Below are positions 27,618 to 36,773 of a DNA stretch of 64,000 nucleotides, one piece after another. The DNA is from Flagellimonas sediminis (GTDB lineage: Bacteria > Bacteroidota > Bacteroidia > Flavobacteriales > Flavobacteriaceae): NCBI RefSeq assembly GCF_010500845.1, contig NZ_JAAAMI010000011.1, forward strand, positions 55,132 through 119,131, given 5' to 3'. The stretch's first letter is position 1; each line of letters starts with the position of its first letter. Below the pieces are notes generated by a model. That model did not search any database and was not told the origin of the DNA. It saw only the letters and a program-made list of their open reading frames with translations. The translations under genes and the position numbers were made by a program.

Positions 27618-28982
27618 TTAAACAGTTGAATATTCCGTAGTTGTTTTTACATCGCTCTCTTTGGTTCCCCCTGGCTTATTTCCATAAAACCTATCGAATA
27701 CCATGCAGGCCGTTAGGTCTCCGGTAACGTTGATCGCAGAGCGGAACATCCCGAGCAAGCGCTCGACCCCGATGATGATGATGATTCCTTCGGCGGGAAT
27801 TCCTGCACTGGATAGTACAGAGGCCAAAATCACCACGCCACCACCCGGTATGGCCGGGGTTCCAATGGAAGCGGCGACTATGGTAACTACGACAACGATG
27901 ACATTGAGAAGGCCCATTTCAAGGCCATAGGCCTGTGCTATGAACAAGGTCGTTATGGTCTGATAGAGGGCCGTCCCGTCCATATTCACGGTAGTCCCGA
28001 TGGGGATTATGAAATTGCTGATGGAGGCATCCACCTTAAGTTCTTCCTCCGCTGTCTTTAGCGATAAGGGCATTACCGCGGCAGAGCTTGTTGTTGAGAA
28101 CGCCAAAAGCTGTACATCCGTGATCTTTCGCAAAAATTTAAAAGGGTTGCTCTGGCCAAGTATGCTGACCAGCATGATGTAAATGCCGAGCAATATGAGC
28201 AATCCCATCAGTACCACGAGCACATAAAATCCCAGACCCGTTAAGGAGTTCAGGCCAACGCTCGACGTAAGCTGTGCCATTAGACCGAATACGGCGACCG
28301 GAACCAATAACATGGCCCATTTGACCACCGTCATACAGATTTCCTGTATGGCCCCTAAGAGCAATTTTACAGGTTTGAGCAGGTCGTCGGTCAGCGACAA
28401 TACGGCGACCCCTATGATAATGGTAAAAATGACGATGCTCAACATTTCGCCACTTACCATGGAGGCCAATGGGTTTTCGGGCAGTAAATTGGTTATGGCA
28501 TTCGGAATATCGTTTATTCCAAAGGATAGTTCCGAACTTTTGGCAGCGTCGGCCAATGCATTTGTATGATCGACTTCCGCCTGTTGGTGCAGATATTTTC
28601 CGGGGGAAAAGATCAGTGCAAGTACGGTGCCTATGGTTACCGATATAATTGTTGTCGATATGAAATATAAGAGTACGCCACCACCCAACCTTTTCAAGTT
28701 ATCCTTATCGTTACTAGCGATACCTGTAATGATGGAAGCCACGATCAAGGGAATCATGATCATTTGCACCAGTTTCAGGAAGAGCATACCCGGCAGGGCC
28801 AGCCAATTTCCTAGAACATCGGCTGTGCTTTTGGTGATCCAACCGTTTTGGGGGCTTAACAACAGGCCGACCCCGACACCGAGGAACAAGGCAATTATAA
28901 CCTTGAGCCACAGCCTATTTTCTACCAGTTTACGCAGGTAGTGGTTTAGGGATTTTAATGACTTTATTTCCGTATCGAGCAT
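27618..28982 (-). CDS. Dicarboxylate/amino acid:cation symporter
   Basis: DAACS-family secondary transporter of about 454 residues with eight helices and two re-entrant loops. It carries the family motifs TTSSAAVMPLS (first hairpin), NMDGTALY and PAIPGGGVVILASVL (second hairpin). The chosen start (MLDTEIKSLKS) fits the family better than an upstream ATG that would add 20 unrelated residues. It takes up Glu, Asp or C4-dicarboxylates with Na+ or H+. It sits between aldolase and amylase; fumarate or aspartate uptake would suit anaerobic energy metabolism, but that is inference. Confidence 0.92.
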   Translation of the reverse strand: MLDTEIKSLKSLNHYLRKLVENRLWLKVIIALFLGVGVGLLLSPQNGWITKSTADVLGNWLALPGMLFLKLVQMIMIPLIVASIITGIASNDKDNLKRLGGGVLLYFISTTIISVTIGTVLALIFSPGKYLHQQAEVDHTNALADAAKSSELSFGINDIPNAITNLLPENPLASMVSGEMLSIVIFTIIIGVAVLSLTDDLLKPVKLLLGAIQEICMTVVKWAMLLVPVAVFGLMAQLTSSVGLNSLTGLGFYVLVVLMGLLILLGIYIMLVSILGQSNPFKFLRKITDVQLLAFSTTSSAAVMPLSLKTAEEELKVDASISNFIIPIGTTVNMDGTALYQTITTLFIAQAYGLEMGLLNVIVVVVTIVAASIGTPAIPGGGVVILASVLSSAGIPAEGIIIIIGVERLLGMFRSAINVTGDLTACMVFDRFYGNKPGGTKESDVKTTTEYSTV

Positions 28983-28995
28983 GCTTATATCTGTA

Positions 28996-30057
28996 TTATG
29001 CCACTGTGATTCTTTTCTCAATGTAAACGCCCTGGACCGCATGTATCAATTCCACCCCTTCCTTAAAAGGCCTTTGAAAGGCCTTCCTTCCCAAAATAAG
29101 CCCGGACCCTCCAGCTCGTTTGTTTACGATAGCCGTTGTGATGGCCTCGGTCATATCGGACGCCCCTTTGGAACCCCCGCCAGAATTAATCAATCCAATT
29201 TTGCCCATAAAGCAATTGGCGACCTGTAAACGGCACAAATCGATGGGGTGTTCCGTTGTCAGGGTTTTGTACATGGCATCGTCATACTTCCCAAATTGAA
29301 GGTCTTTAAAGCCAAAATTTGTTGTGGGCAATTTTTGTTTGATGATGTCCGCCTGTATTGTTACTCCAAGGTGGTTCGCCTGCCCTGTTAGATCCGCGGC
29401 GGTGTGATAGTCCTGTTTATCCGTTTTGAAAGCATCGTTGCGGGTGTAGCACCACAAGATTGTGGCCATACCGAGGCTATGGGCCTCGGCAAAGGCTTCC
29501 GCAATCTCTTTCAACTGTCGATTACTTTCCTTGGATCCAAAATAGATAGTGGCACCAATAGCAACCGCGCCCATTTCCCAAGCTTCCTTGACTTTCCCAA
29601 AAAGGTTTTGGTCATAGGCATTGGGATAGGACAGGAGCTCATTGTGGTTGATCTTCACAATAAAGGGGATTTTATGGGCATATTTACGGGCATAGAGACC
29701 CAGCGCACCGAAGGTCGATGCCACCCCGTTACAACCCGCACCGATGGCCAGTTTTATAATGTTTTCCGGATCAAAATAATCGGGATTCTTATAAAAGGAA
29801 AAAGCGGCACTATGCTCAATCCCCTGGTCTACGGGAAGTATGCTTAAATACCCTGTATCCTTTAGATTGCCATGCCCGTACAATTGGGCAAGGCTTCGAA
29901 GCGTTTGTGGGCTTCGATTACTATTGACAAAAACTTTGGAGACAAAATCAGCATCAGGCAATTGTAGTTCATCCTTGGTGATCTTTTCGCTTACGTGGTC
30001 CAGATAGAAGGAAGCTTTGTCCCCTAATTGTTCCACTATATTTTCGTATGTTTTCAT
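28996..30057 (-). CDS. fbaB: Class I fructose-bisphosphate aldolase (FbaB/DhnA type)
   Basis: Splits fructose 1,6-bisphosphate by a Schiff-base mechanism. From the chosen start [12 protein letters not shown] the protein has 353 residues, close to E. coli FbaB; a 22-residue upstream extension looks spurious. Family segments include [39 protein letters not shown] and the phosphate-binding end [13 protein letters not shown] ... [13 protein letters not shown]. This is the DhnA-type archaeal/bacterial class I enzyme, not the zinc-dependent class II one. It lies 99 bases behind the archaeal-type GAPDH gene, with a candidate operator between. Confidence 0.93.
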   Translation of the reverse strand: MKTYENIVEQLGDKASFYLDHVSEKITKDELQLPDADFVSKVFVNSNRSPQTLRSLAQLYGHGNLKDTGYLSILPVDQGIEHSAAFSFYKNPDYFDPENIIKLAIGAGCNGVASTFGALGLYARKYAHKIPFIVKINHNELLSYPNAYDQNLFGKVKEAWEMGAVAIGATIYFGSKESNRQLKEIAEAFAEAHSLGMATILWCYTRNDAFKTDKQDYHTAADLTGQANHLGVTIQADIIKQKLPTTNFGFKDLQFGKYDDAMYKTLTTEHPIDLCRLQVANCFMGKIGLINSGGGSKGASDMTEAITTAIVNKRAGGSGLILGRKAFQRPFKEGVELIHAVQGVYIEKRITVA

Positions 30058-30117
30058 GTGTTTATTTTTTTGTTTTTCAACGGCCATATGTAACATCCAT
30101 ATAATCATTTCGTTGTG

Positions 30118-30135
30118 TGACAAAATTTTTGGTCA
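30118..30135. promoter_or_regulatory. Candidate operator upstream of aldolase
   Basis: An 18-bp imperfect palindrome, TGACCAAAAATTTTGTCA on the minus strand, lies 61-78 bases before the aldolase start. The half-site ATGACCAAAA recurs at the ackA upstream region. TGAC/GTCA arms resemble Crp/Fnr-family targets, but the spacing is not the Fnr consensus. Confidence 0.35.
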
Positions 30136-30156
30136 TAGATGTTTCATTGTCCTTTT

Positions 30157-31179
30157 TTATCCGATTCCTAAACTTTCATTGGTCTTTTCGATGGATTTGT
30201 GCGCATCGGTCTCAATACCAGTAAGGGCCCGAATGGCGTCGATGGTCTCGGGGATTACGATCGCTTGATTGTCCACCACGTAGGCATAAAAAAGTTCATC
30301 GCCCACAACCTTGAGCATATCTTCCCAAAGTGCCACCTCGTACATGTCGCCCCATGGTCTGCCCATGTCCAAAAACATTTCCTTGATCGTGTTGTTGGAG
30401 ACCAAGCCTTGGTCATAGTGTATCAATTTGATACGGCTCGAAGTTTTAAAGGCGTTGAGCACTTCTTCTTTAGATGCTTCTTTCTTTAGCTTCACGTTCC
30501 AATAATGCATATGGCTCAGGGTTTCGGGCACTTTTACCGCCGAGGTGATCACATCCAAATCCGGGTCGACACTTTGCGCATCGGGCCCTTGATGACTTGG
30601 GATGTCCTTTTCGGGCACCATGGTGTTCATTATACCTCCTAAATGGCTTTCCCATGGGTCGGTAGCCCTTCTTAATAATGTTCCCCGTGCATAATCCAAT
30701 AAATCTGCCCTTTTTAAAGCGGTCAATGTTCTCAAGATTGATGTGGTATTACAGGAAACCACCCTTGTAGCATCAAGATTTACAGCGGATTTGTAATTGT
30801 TTTCCGCACTAAAGGAATGTCCTGTGGTCTGGTGCTTTTCGCCACCTTGAACAATGAACTTAATACCTTGTTTTTTATAGACCTCTACGTTCTTTGCCGC
30901 TATATTCTTCGGAGTGCAATCGACCACGAGGTCCACTTTGTCCAAAAGGTCCTGCAAGTTGCCCTTTACCGAAATGCCGGAAGCCTTCATTTGCTTTTCG
31001 GCATCGGTGGTGGCCGCATAGATATCATATTCCTTTCGCACGGCGTTCTGTATGCGCCAATCGTTGATGACATCGCAAACCCCGATAAGGTCCATATCAT
31101 CTTGTACGTTGATGGCATCGGCCACTCTTTTTCCGATGACGCCGTATCCTACTAATGCTACATTTTTCATTTTTTTCAT
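30157..31179 (-). CDS. gap: Archaeal-type (type II) glyceraldehyde-3-phosphate dehydrogenase
   Basis: A phosphorylating GAPDH of the type II form known mainly from archaea; 340 residues. The Rossmann motif is VGYGVIGKRVADAI at the N-terminus and the catalytic Cys is in VVSCNTTSILRTL (about residue 144). Bacterial type I GAPDH instead has SCTTNC. Further family segments are VDCTPKNIA, FIVQGGEKH and SHMHYWNVK. The start may be either of two close ATGs (MKKMKNVA). Together with class I aldolase, PfkA and enolase it supplies half of a glycolytic route. Its presence in a Bacteroidota genome suggests lateral origin. Confidence 0.92.
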   Translation of the reverse strand: MKKMKNVALVGYGVIGKRVADAINVQDDMDLIGVCDVINDWRIQNAVRKEYDIYAATTDAEKQMKASGISVKGNLQDLLDKVDLVVDCTPKNIAAKNVEVYKKQGIKFIVQGGEKHQTTGHSFSAENNYKSAVNLDATRVVSCNTTSILRTLTALKRADLLDYARGTLLRRATDPWESHLGGIMNTMVPEKDIPSHQGPDAQSVDPDLDVITSAVKVPETLSHMHYWNVKLKKEASKEEVLNAFKTSSRIKLIHYDQGLVSNNTIKEMFLDMGRPWGDMYEVALWEDMLKVVGDELFYAYVVDNQAIVIPETIDAIRALTGIETDAHKSIEKTNESLGIG

Positions 31180-31280
31180 TTTAATTAATAATTACACTTT
31201 TTTGTTTTACGCCTATTTAAAGCCATTATCCCAAAGAATCGCCTTTATCGCTTAATTTTGGCATAAGGGCCTGTTATACT

Positions 31281-32330
31281 TTATGCTATTGTTCTTATCA
31301 CTTTTTTGCTGATGGATCTGGACCTTAAAAAATATTTGCCCGCCTCTACCAATAAAGGCCTGAATTTTCCGGCACCGATCAAGGTGTACAAGATTTTGTT
31401 GTGCCTATTTTGCAACTTGATCAATTCATCGATTTCTTTACTGTGATACCTATTGTCCAGGATCATTTTCCCTATTTCCCCACCGCTAACAAGGGCCTGG
31501 TAAATGCCTTCGCCCGTCAACCTTGAAGCAAACCCGCCGGCATCACCTGCCAGATATATATTCCCTTCAAACCGATACCCTTTAAAATCCCCGTTTATTG
31601 GGAATGCCTCATATTTTCCGTCGCTTACGTCGATATGGTGTGTTTTGAGCCAAGCGGAAAAATTTTTTGTCAACCGTTTGGATGAAATTACTTTTGGGTT
31701 GCCCATACAACCGACCGATACAGAATTGTTGTGCGGAAAAATCCAGGCGTACCAGGCCGAAAACGATTGGGAATCAAAATAAACTTCCAGATCCTGATAT
31801 TTGGTTTCGTTAATAATATACTGCATGGCGATTTCCGCCTTCCCTGAAGGCAATTTTAGGTACCTTCGTACCAACGAACTGGCCCCATCTGCCCCGACCA
31901 AATGGGCATAGCCTATTTTCCGGCCGTTCAGGACTACATATTCCTTTGTGATCCTTGAGACGGCACAGGCTGTCCTTACCTCGATATTGTCAAATTTCCC
32001 CAGTTGTTTCAATTGCCATTGCCCCAGTTCCTTGCGGTCTATGGTATAGGTAAAGTCCTCGTCATCTTTCAGATAGAACAGTTTGTTTTTGTGGTTCAGG
32101 TGGATTTTGTTGAAATTATATTCTATCAATTCGTCGGGAAGGTTCAAATTTTCTATGCTTTTGCCCGTTAAACCGCCCGCACAGACTTTGGGACCGACCA
32201 CGTCGTTTCTTTCGGCAACCAATACCCTCAATGGGGTACCGCCGAGCTGTTTGGCACAATTCAGGCCTGCGGGCCCCGCCCCAACGATGATCACATCATA
32301 TTTTTCCATATCCATATCCACTTTATTCAC
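31281..32330 (-). CDS. Geranylgeranyl-reductase-family flavoprotein
   Basis: A 349-residue FAD-dependent oxidoreductase. The dinucleotide motif is VIIVGAGPAGLNCAKQLGG (about 14-32) and the second FAD contact is IYLAGDAGGFASRLTGEGIYQAL (given in part), the signature of the geranylgeranyl reductase/halogenase-like group. KVCAGGLTGKS near residue 51 carries the Cys typical of the GGR subgroup. The family saturates polyprenyl chains of lipids, chlorophyll or quinones; in Bacteroidota the substrate is not established. Several ATGs near the start (MNKVDMDMEKYD) are possible. A cyclopropane fatty acid synthase two genes upstream makes a lipid-modifying role attractive. Confidence 0.8.
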   Translation of the reverse strand: MNKVDMDMEKYDVIIVGAGPAGLNCAKQLGGTPLRVLVAERNDVVGPKVCAGGLTGKSIENLNLPDELIEYNFNKIHLNHKNKLFYLKDDEDFTYTIDRKELGQWQLKQLGKFDNIEVRTACAVSRITKEYVVLNGRKIGYAHLVGADGASSLVRRYLKLPSGKAEIAMQYIINETKYQDLEVYFDSQSFSAWYAWIFPHNNSVSVGCMGNPKVISSKRLTKNFSAWLKTHHIDVSDGKYEAFPINGDFKGYRFEGNIYLAGDAGGFASRLTGEGIYQALVSGGEIGKMILDNRYHSKEIDELIKLQNRHNKILYTLIGAGKFRPLLVEAGKYFLRSRSISKKVIRTIA

Positions 32331-32366
32331 TTATCTGAATTTCATATTGGATTTTGATCAGCCACA

Positions 32367-32612
32367 TCAGGAACCGCCAGATTTTTTTGGTTCGTTATCC
32401 GTGACGTTCCCGGCAACCCTATAGTTTCCCACTTTTGCCAAAGCGGACTGCAATTGTGCATTGCTTATTTCATGGTCCGTTTGTATAACCGCCTGTGGCG
32501 GGACCAGACTTACCGTTGCCGTTTTTACCCCTGCTACCTGCTTCAGGGCTTTTTCAACGGTTTGGGTGCACCCTCCGCAAGTCATTCCTTTAATTGCTAC
32601 TTGTTGTTGCAT
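32367..32612 (-). CDS. HMA-domain metal-binding protein
   Basis: An 81-residue cytoplasmic protein with one heavy-metal-associated fold. The metal motif GMTCGGC (residues 9-15) is followed by the alpha/beta pattern TVEKALKQVAGVKTATVSL. A short charged tail (NEPKKSGGS) is appended. CopZ-type proteins carry Cu(I) to P1B ATPases or regulators. It lies 90 bases behind cyclopropane synthase; the nearest ATPase genes are more than 10 kb away. Confidence 0.9.
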   Translation of the reverse strand: MQQQVAIKGMTCGGCTQTVEKALKQVAGVKTATVSLVPPQAVIQTDHEISNAQLQSALAKVGNYRVAGNVTDNEPKKSGGS

Positions 32613-32703
32613 AATCTTGACTTTTTAAATATTAATAATTCATTTTCTTGTTTTCATTTTGGTGTTCTTTATGTATTAGGATGTAAAGCCCAAATAACAT
32701 CCA

Positions 32704-33927
32704 CTATCGATTTCCAAATTTGTTACCGGGCATATCATATATATACTGCCGTGTTAAGGGCAATTGGTTATTGGCCCCTTTTGATAATAGTATTTGATGG
32801 ACATCTATCTTGGCACAATGGAATGCCGAGGCGCAGGCGTTAAGGTAGAGCCGCCACATTCGTATAAACTTGGTGTCGAACATGGTCTCGATTTTATCCA
32901 TGTTGCCCTCAAAGCGTTCTGCCCAATGCATAAGCGTTTTCATATAGTGTAGCCTTAAACTTTCTATATCAATGGTATGGAACCCCAGATCTGCGGCTAG
33001 GTACAGTTCTTCCCTCAACGATGGTATGTACCCGCCCGGAAAGATGTACTTTGCAATAAACCCATTAACTTCCGTTTCCAACATATTCGTAATATTGTGC
33101 AATAAAAACAGGCCGGTTTCGTGCAGTACGGCGTTCACGTTTTTTAAATAGAGGGGCAAATTGGCCTTCCCTACGTGTTCGGCCATACCCACACTGACCA
33201 CACGGTCGAACTTGAGGCCGGTTTTTTCCAGATCCCTATAGTCCATTAATTTTACGGCCACCAGGACCTGCAGGCCTTCGTCCTTGATCCGTTCTTGGGC
33301 TTTTTTTAGCTGCTCTTTGCTTAGCGTAATGCCCAGCACCCTTACTCTGTATTTCTTTGCAGCTTCGATGGCCAGGAATCCCCAACCACAGCCAATGTCC
33401 AATAAGGTTTGCCCTTCCCTAAGGTTGAGCTTTTTCAGTATATGGTGTATCTTGTTCATTTGCGCATCGTACAAGTTGTCCGATCCCGTTTTAAAATAGG
33501 CACAGGAATAGCTCATGGTCGGGTCCAGCCATAGTGCATAAAAATCGTTGCCTATATCATAATGATGGGCAATGTCGCGTTCCGATTTCCTTTTTCCAGC
33601 AGGGCTGCATTTCCCCAACATGCCCAATAATTTGCTTTCGTTCAAGAAGCTCTTATTACGGCGCATGATACTTTCCACGATTTCCTGTAGATTGCCTACC
33701 AGCTCGATATCACCGGTCATATAGGCTTCGCCCAAGGCGGTGCTGGGGTCGGCAAACAATTCTTTCTTGCCGGGAAAGTTATGGATGATGATTTTGAATT
33801 TGGATTCCCCTTCCCCGATCTCATGGGTTTCCCCATCCCAGAACACAAGCGTGAATGTTTGGTCGCTTATGTTTTTCAAAAAGGTTTTTATAAGTACCTT
33901 GTCTATTGTTTTGGTCAGTGTCGTCAT
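32704..33927 (-). CDS. cfa: Cyclopropane-fatty-acyl-phospholipid synthase
   Basis: SAM-dependent modification of unsaturated membrane lipids; 407 residues. The SAM loop LDIGCGWGFLAIEAAKKY (about 175-192), VLGITLSKEQ, SVGMAEHVG and the membrane-facing YIFPGGYIPS segment are all present. SYSCAYF and AHHYDIGNDFYALWLDPTMS complete the family pattern. It probably acts at the inner leaflet and stiffens membranes in acid or stationary phase. Neighbours NhaA and the Usp genes support a stress role. Confidence 0.93.
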   Translation of the reverse strand: MTTLTKTIDKVLIKTFLKNISDQTFTLVFWDGETHEIGEGESKFKIIIHNFPGKKELFADPSTALGEAYMTGDIELVGNLQEIVESIMRRNKSFLNESKLLGMLGKCSPAGKRKSERDIAHHYDIGNDFYALWLDPTMSYSCAYFKTGSDNLYDAQMNKIHHILKKLNLREGQTLLDIGCGWGFLAIEAAKKYRVRVLGITLSKEQLKKAQERIKDEGLQVLVAVKLMDYRDLEKTGLKFDRVVSVGMAEHVGKANLPLYLKNVNAVLHETGLFLLHNITNMLETEVNGFIAKYIFPGGYIPSLREELYLAADLGFHTIDIESLRLHYMKTLMHWAERFEGNMDKIETMFDTKFIRMWRLYLNACASAFHCAKIDVHQILLSKGANNQLPLTRQYIYDMPGNKFGNR

Positions 33928-33968
33928 ATTTTTTGCCTATTTACTCGATAATCGAGATTTAAATGCTC

Positions 33969-33982
33969 CGAGGCTTGCCTCG
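33969..33982. repeat. GC-rich hairpin behind nhaA
   Basis: Perfect 6-bp arms CGAGGC/GCCTCG around TT, within the spacer between nhaA and cfa. It shares its GGCTTGCC-like centre with the hairpin at 34010-34030 inside the end of nhaA. Confidence 0.55.
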
Positions 33983-33987
33983 ATATG

Positions 33988-35361
33988 TTAAGTCGTTTCC
34001 TTACGAATGCCTCGTGGGCTTGCCCCGAGGTTGTTTACTTTTAGCAACTTTTTACCGCTTCTGTGTAATAATAGAGTACCCATTACCCCTGCTATCATCG
34101 AAGCGAATAGGATGCTTACCTTGGCCGTAAATATTAGGGACTCGTCCGTGAAAGCCAATTCATTTATAAACAATGACATTGTAAAGCCTATTCCTCCAAG
34201 AAAGGCCACACCATAAATCATGTTCCAATTCACGTTTTCCGGTAGTTTGGCCAGTTTAAATGCGACCAGCAGTCGTGAAAAAGCGGTAATACCGATAAAT
34301 TTTCCAAAAATCAGACCTAGACCAATCCCCAAACTAACGGGACTGGATAGTACTTTCAACAAATCTCCATGAAGATGTATTCCGGCATTTGCCAAAGCGA
34401 ACAAGGGAAGAATGACGAAGCTCACTATTGGGTTTAAAGTCCTTTCCAATTTTTGAAGGGGAGTCTCCGCCTCAGAACTTATAGTCTTGATATCCTCCAA
34501 TATCTCCAATTGCGTTTTTGAGATAAGTGTTCCCTTTATAGACTTGGTTTCTTGAAATCTCTTATGCAAACGGTCTAAACGCTCTAAAAAGGTATTCTCC
34601 TTAATTTTTACCCTACCAGGAATGGCAAATGCCGTCAGAATCCCGGCAATGGTTGGATGTACCCCTGAAAAAAAGAAGGCCAGCCAAACACCACCGATAC
34701 CAATGATGGCATAGAACCAAGTGCTTCTCACTCCAGCATAATTGCCTATAATCAAAGCTCCGAAGAACAATAGCCCATGCAGTAAATCCATCTCGGATAT
34801 ACCGGAAGTATAAAATAGGGCAATGACCAAGACGCCTCCCAAATCATCCACTATCGCCAACGTAATAAGAAAAACCCTTAAAGAGGCTGGCAGTCTTTTG
34901 CCGACAAGGGCCAGGACCCCTAGAGAAAAGGCAATATCCGTGGCCATGGGAATGCCCCAACCATTAGAAGCTTCGCCCGAGCTATTGAACATAAAATAAA
35001 CAAGGGCAGGAAGTACCATGCCACCTATAGCTGCACCAATAGGTAGCACCGCATCCTTTGGGGATGAAAGTTTACCACCGATTATTTCACGTTTCAGCTC
35101 CAGACCTACTTGTAGAAAGAAGAGGGCCATCAAACCATCGTTGATCCATAACAGCAGTGGCTCCGATAGCTGAAGACTGCCAACGGTAAAGGCAATATCA
35201 GTTTGCATTAAGTCGATATAATATTCCTTCCACGGCGAATTGGCCCAGACCATTGCGACGACGACCGTGATAAAGAGAACAACACCACTGTTATTGAGTT
35301 CTTTGGCCGTGCTGCCGAAGAATTTAATAATGCTGTTATTTGTATGGTGTTTAGACATCAA
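33988..35361 (-). CDS. nhaA: Na+/H+ antiporter NhaA
   Basis: An inner-membrane antiporter of 457 residues. The ion path is marked by MATDIAFSLGVLALVG (about 140-155) and the double Asp in AIVDDLGGVLVIALFYT (about 168-184). The linker between helices (about 235-300) is longer than in E. coli NhaA, as usual for Bacteroidota. The first codons overlap the end of the NADH dehydrogenase gene by 11 bases. The last residues GASPRGIRKETT are encoded across a palindromic repeat, which suggests that the natural C-terminus was replaced or extended. Confidence 0.94.
   Translation of the reverse strand: MMSKHHTNNSIIKFFGSTAKELNNSGVVLFITVVVAMVWANSPWKEYYIDLMQTDIAFTVGSLQLSEPLLLWINDGLMALFFLQVGLELKREIIGGKLSSPKDAVLPIGAAIGGMVLPALVYFMFNSSGEASNGWGIPMATDIAFSLGVLALVGKRLPASLRVFLITLAIVDDLGGVLVIALFYTSGISEMDLLHGLLFFGALIIGNYAGVRSTWFYAIIGIGGVWLAFFFSGVHPTIAGILTAFAIPGRVKIKENTFLERLDRLHKRFQETKSIKGTLISKTQLEILEDIKTISSEAETPLQKLERTLNPIVSFVILPLFALANAGIHLHGDLLKVLSSPVSLGIGLGLIFGKFIGITAFSRLLVAFKLAKLPENVNWNMIYGVAFLGGIGFTMSLFINELAFTDESLIFTAKVSILFASMIAGVMGTLLLHRSGKKLLKVNNLGASPRGIRKETT
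34010..34030. repeat. GC-rich hairpin inside the 3' end of nhaA
   Basis: Arms CCTCGTGGGC (34010-34019) and GCCCCGAGG (34022-34030) with one bulged base and a TT loop. Translated, it gives the LGASPRG part of the NhaA tail. Confidence 0.55.
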
Positions 35362-36766
35362 TACTGGATTTTTTTGTGTTTACATCCTTTTCCAAATGAT
35401 TTTCGGAATTATCCTTTGTTTGAGTTTTCGCAGTAGTATTAAGTTTGAAATTCCTAATAATTACCCTATTGCTCTTTTCATAGGAAAAATAGCTTACGGC
35501 CCAATTGAAACCGACCAATAACTTGTTTCGAAACCCACTAATGGATAACAGGTGTACGACCGACCACAGCAACCAGGCAAAATAGCCGGCAAACTTTAGT
35601 TTACCTAAATCTGCAACAGCCTTGCGCTTACCAACGGTAGCCAAAGAACCCTTGTCCTTATAGCTAAATAACCCTATTGGTTTATCATTGATGATCCCCA
35701 TCAATGTGCAGGCAAGGTATTTTCCCTGTTGGATGGCCGCCTGTGCTACCTGTGGGTGGCCTTTTGGGGTCTCTTCGGAAATCAGGGCGGCAATATCCCC
35801 GATGGCATAAATGTTTTCTTGACCGTCTACTTTCAAATAAGCATCGGTTTTTAAGCGATTTCCCTTCACTACATGCCTCTCATCGATACCCTTTGGGAAG
35901 TCCCCTTTTACACCTGCCGTCCAAATTAAGTTCTTGGCCAAAATCGTCTTCCCACTTTTGGTTTGTACGATCCTACCATCATAATTGCTAACGGACTCTT
36001 TCAGCAATACTTTCACGTTTAGATTTTCCAAATAGGTTAGGGTTTTTGAAGAAGCTTTGTCGGACATCGCCACAAGTAGTTCGTCCATAGCTTCTACCAA
36101 ATAAATGTTCATTATGGAGGAAGGGTACTCGGGATAGTCCTTTGGAAGGATGTATTTGCAAAACTCCGCCAAGGCACCTGCCATTTCCACTCCGGCGGGG
36201 CCGCCGCCCACAATCACAAAATTCGTGAGGGCATCGCGTTCCTCATCATCGCATGTAATCGCGGCCTGCTCCAAGTTTTGCAGCATCATGTGGCGGATAT
36301 TTAGGGAATCTCGGATATCCTTCATGCCCAAACTATTTCTTTCCACTTCTTCCATACCAAAGAAGTTGGTCTTTGTTCCCGTTGCCAAGACCAGATAATC
36401 GTAGGTAAGGTTGCCTTTGTCCGTTATGACAGTATTGGTGGAGGCTTGAATTTCCTTTACCTCGGCCAGCCTGAAGCTCACATTCTTATATCCCTTAATT
36501 TGTTTTCTAAAAGGGAACACAATACTATCGGGTTCGAGGCCGCTAGTGGCTACCTGATAAAATAAGGGTTGGAATTGATGAAAGTTGTTGCGGTCGATCA
36601 GTACCACCTGAACATCTTTATTTTTCAGCCCTTCCACCAATGCCAGACCGGCAAAGCCCCCTCCAACTATGACTACCCGTGGCAACCTAGAATTTGGCAA
36701 GCAGATTACTTCCGTTACTTTGCATGTATGATCGTCGATACCGTTTAACATTTGATTCTGTTTCAT
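35351..36766 (-). CDS. ndh: Type II NADH dehydrogenase (NDH-2)
   Basis: A single-subunit NADH:quinone oxidoreductase of 471 residues. The FAD motif VVIVGGGFAGLALVEGL is at about 30-46, the NAD motif FVIVGGGPAGVEMAGALAE at about 187-205 and the second FAD contact in IYAIGDIAA near residue 320. A C-terminal hydrophobic segment (FAGYFAWLLWSVVHLL) anchors it to the membrane. It feeds electrons to quinone without pumping. It overlaps nhaA by 11 bases and starts 7 bases behind a Usp gene. Confidence 0.93.
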   Translation of the reverse strand: MKQNQMLNGIDDHTCKVTEVICLPNSRLPRVVIVGGGFAGLALVEGLKNKDVQVVLIDRNNFHQFQPLFYQVATSGLEPDSIVFPFRKQIKGYKNVSFRLAEVKEIQASTNTVITDKGNLTYDYLVLATGTKTNFFGMEEVERNSLGMKDIRDSLNIRHMMLQNLEQAAITCDDEERDALTNFVIVGGGPAGVEMAGALAEFCKYILPKDYPEYPSSIMNIYLVEAMDELLVAMSDKASSKTLTYLENLNVKVLLKESVSNYDGRIVQTKSGKTILAKNLIWTAGVKGDFPKGIDERHVVKGNRLKTDAYLKVDGQENIYAIGDIAALISEETPKGHPQVAQAAIQQGKYLACTLMGIINDKPIGLFSYKDKGSLATVGKRKAVADLGKLKFAGYFAWLLWSVVHLLSISGFRNKLLVGFNWAVSYFSYEKSNRVIIRNFKLNTTAKTQTKDNSENHLEKDVNTKKSSIDV

Positions 36767-36773
36767 TCACTTT

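Noticed and set aside
32613..32703. Tiny frame MLFGLYILIHKEHQNENKK between cfa and the HMA gene
   Set aside because: Too short, no leader, no recognisable domain; not strong enough to list as a gene or relic.
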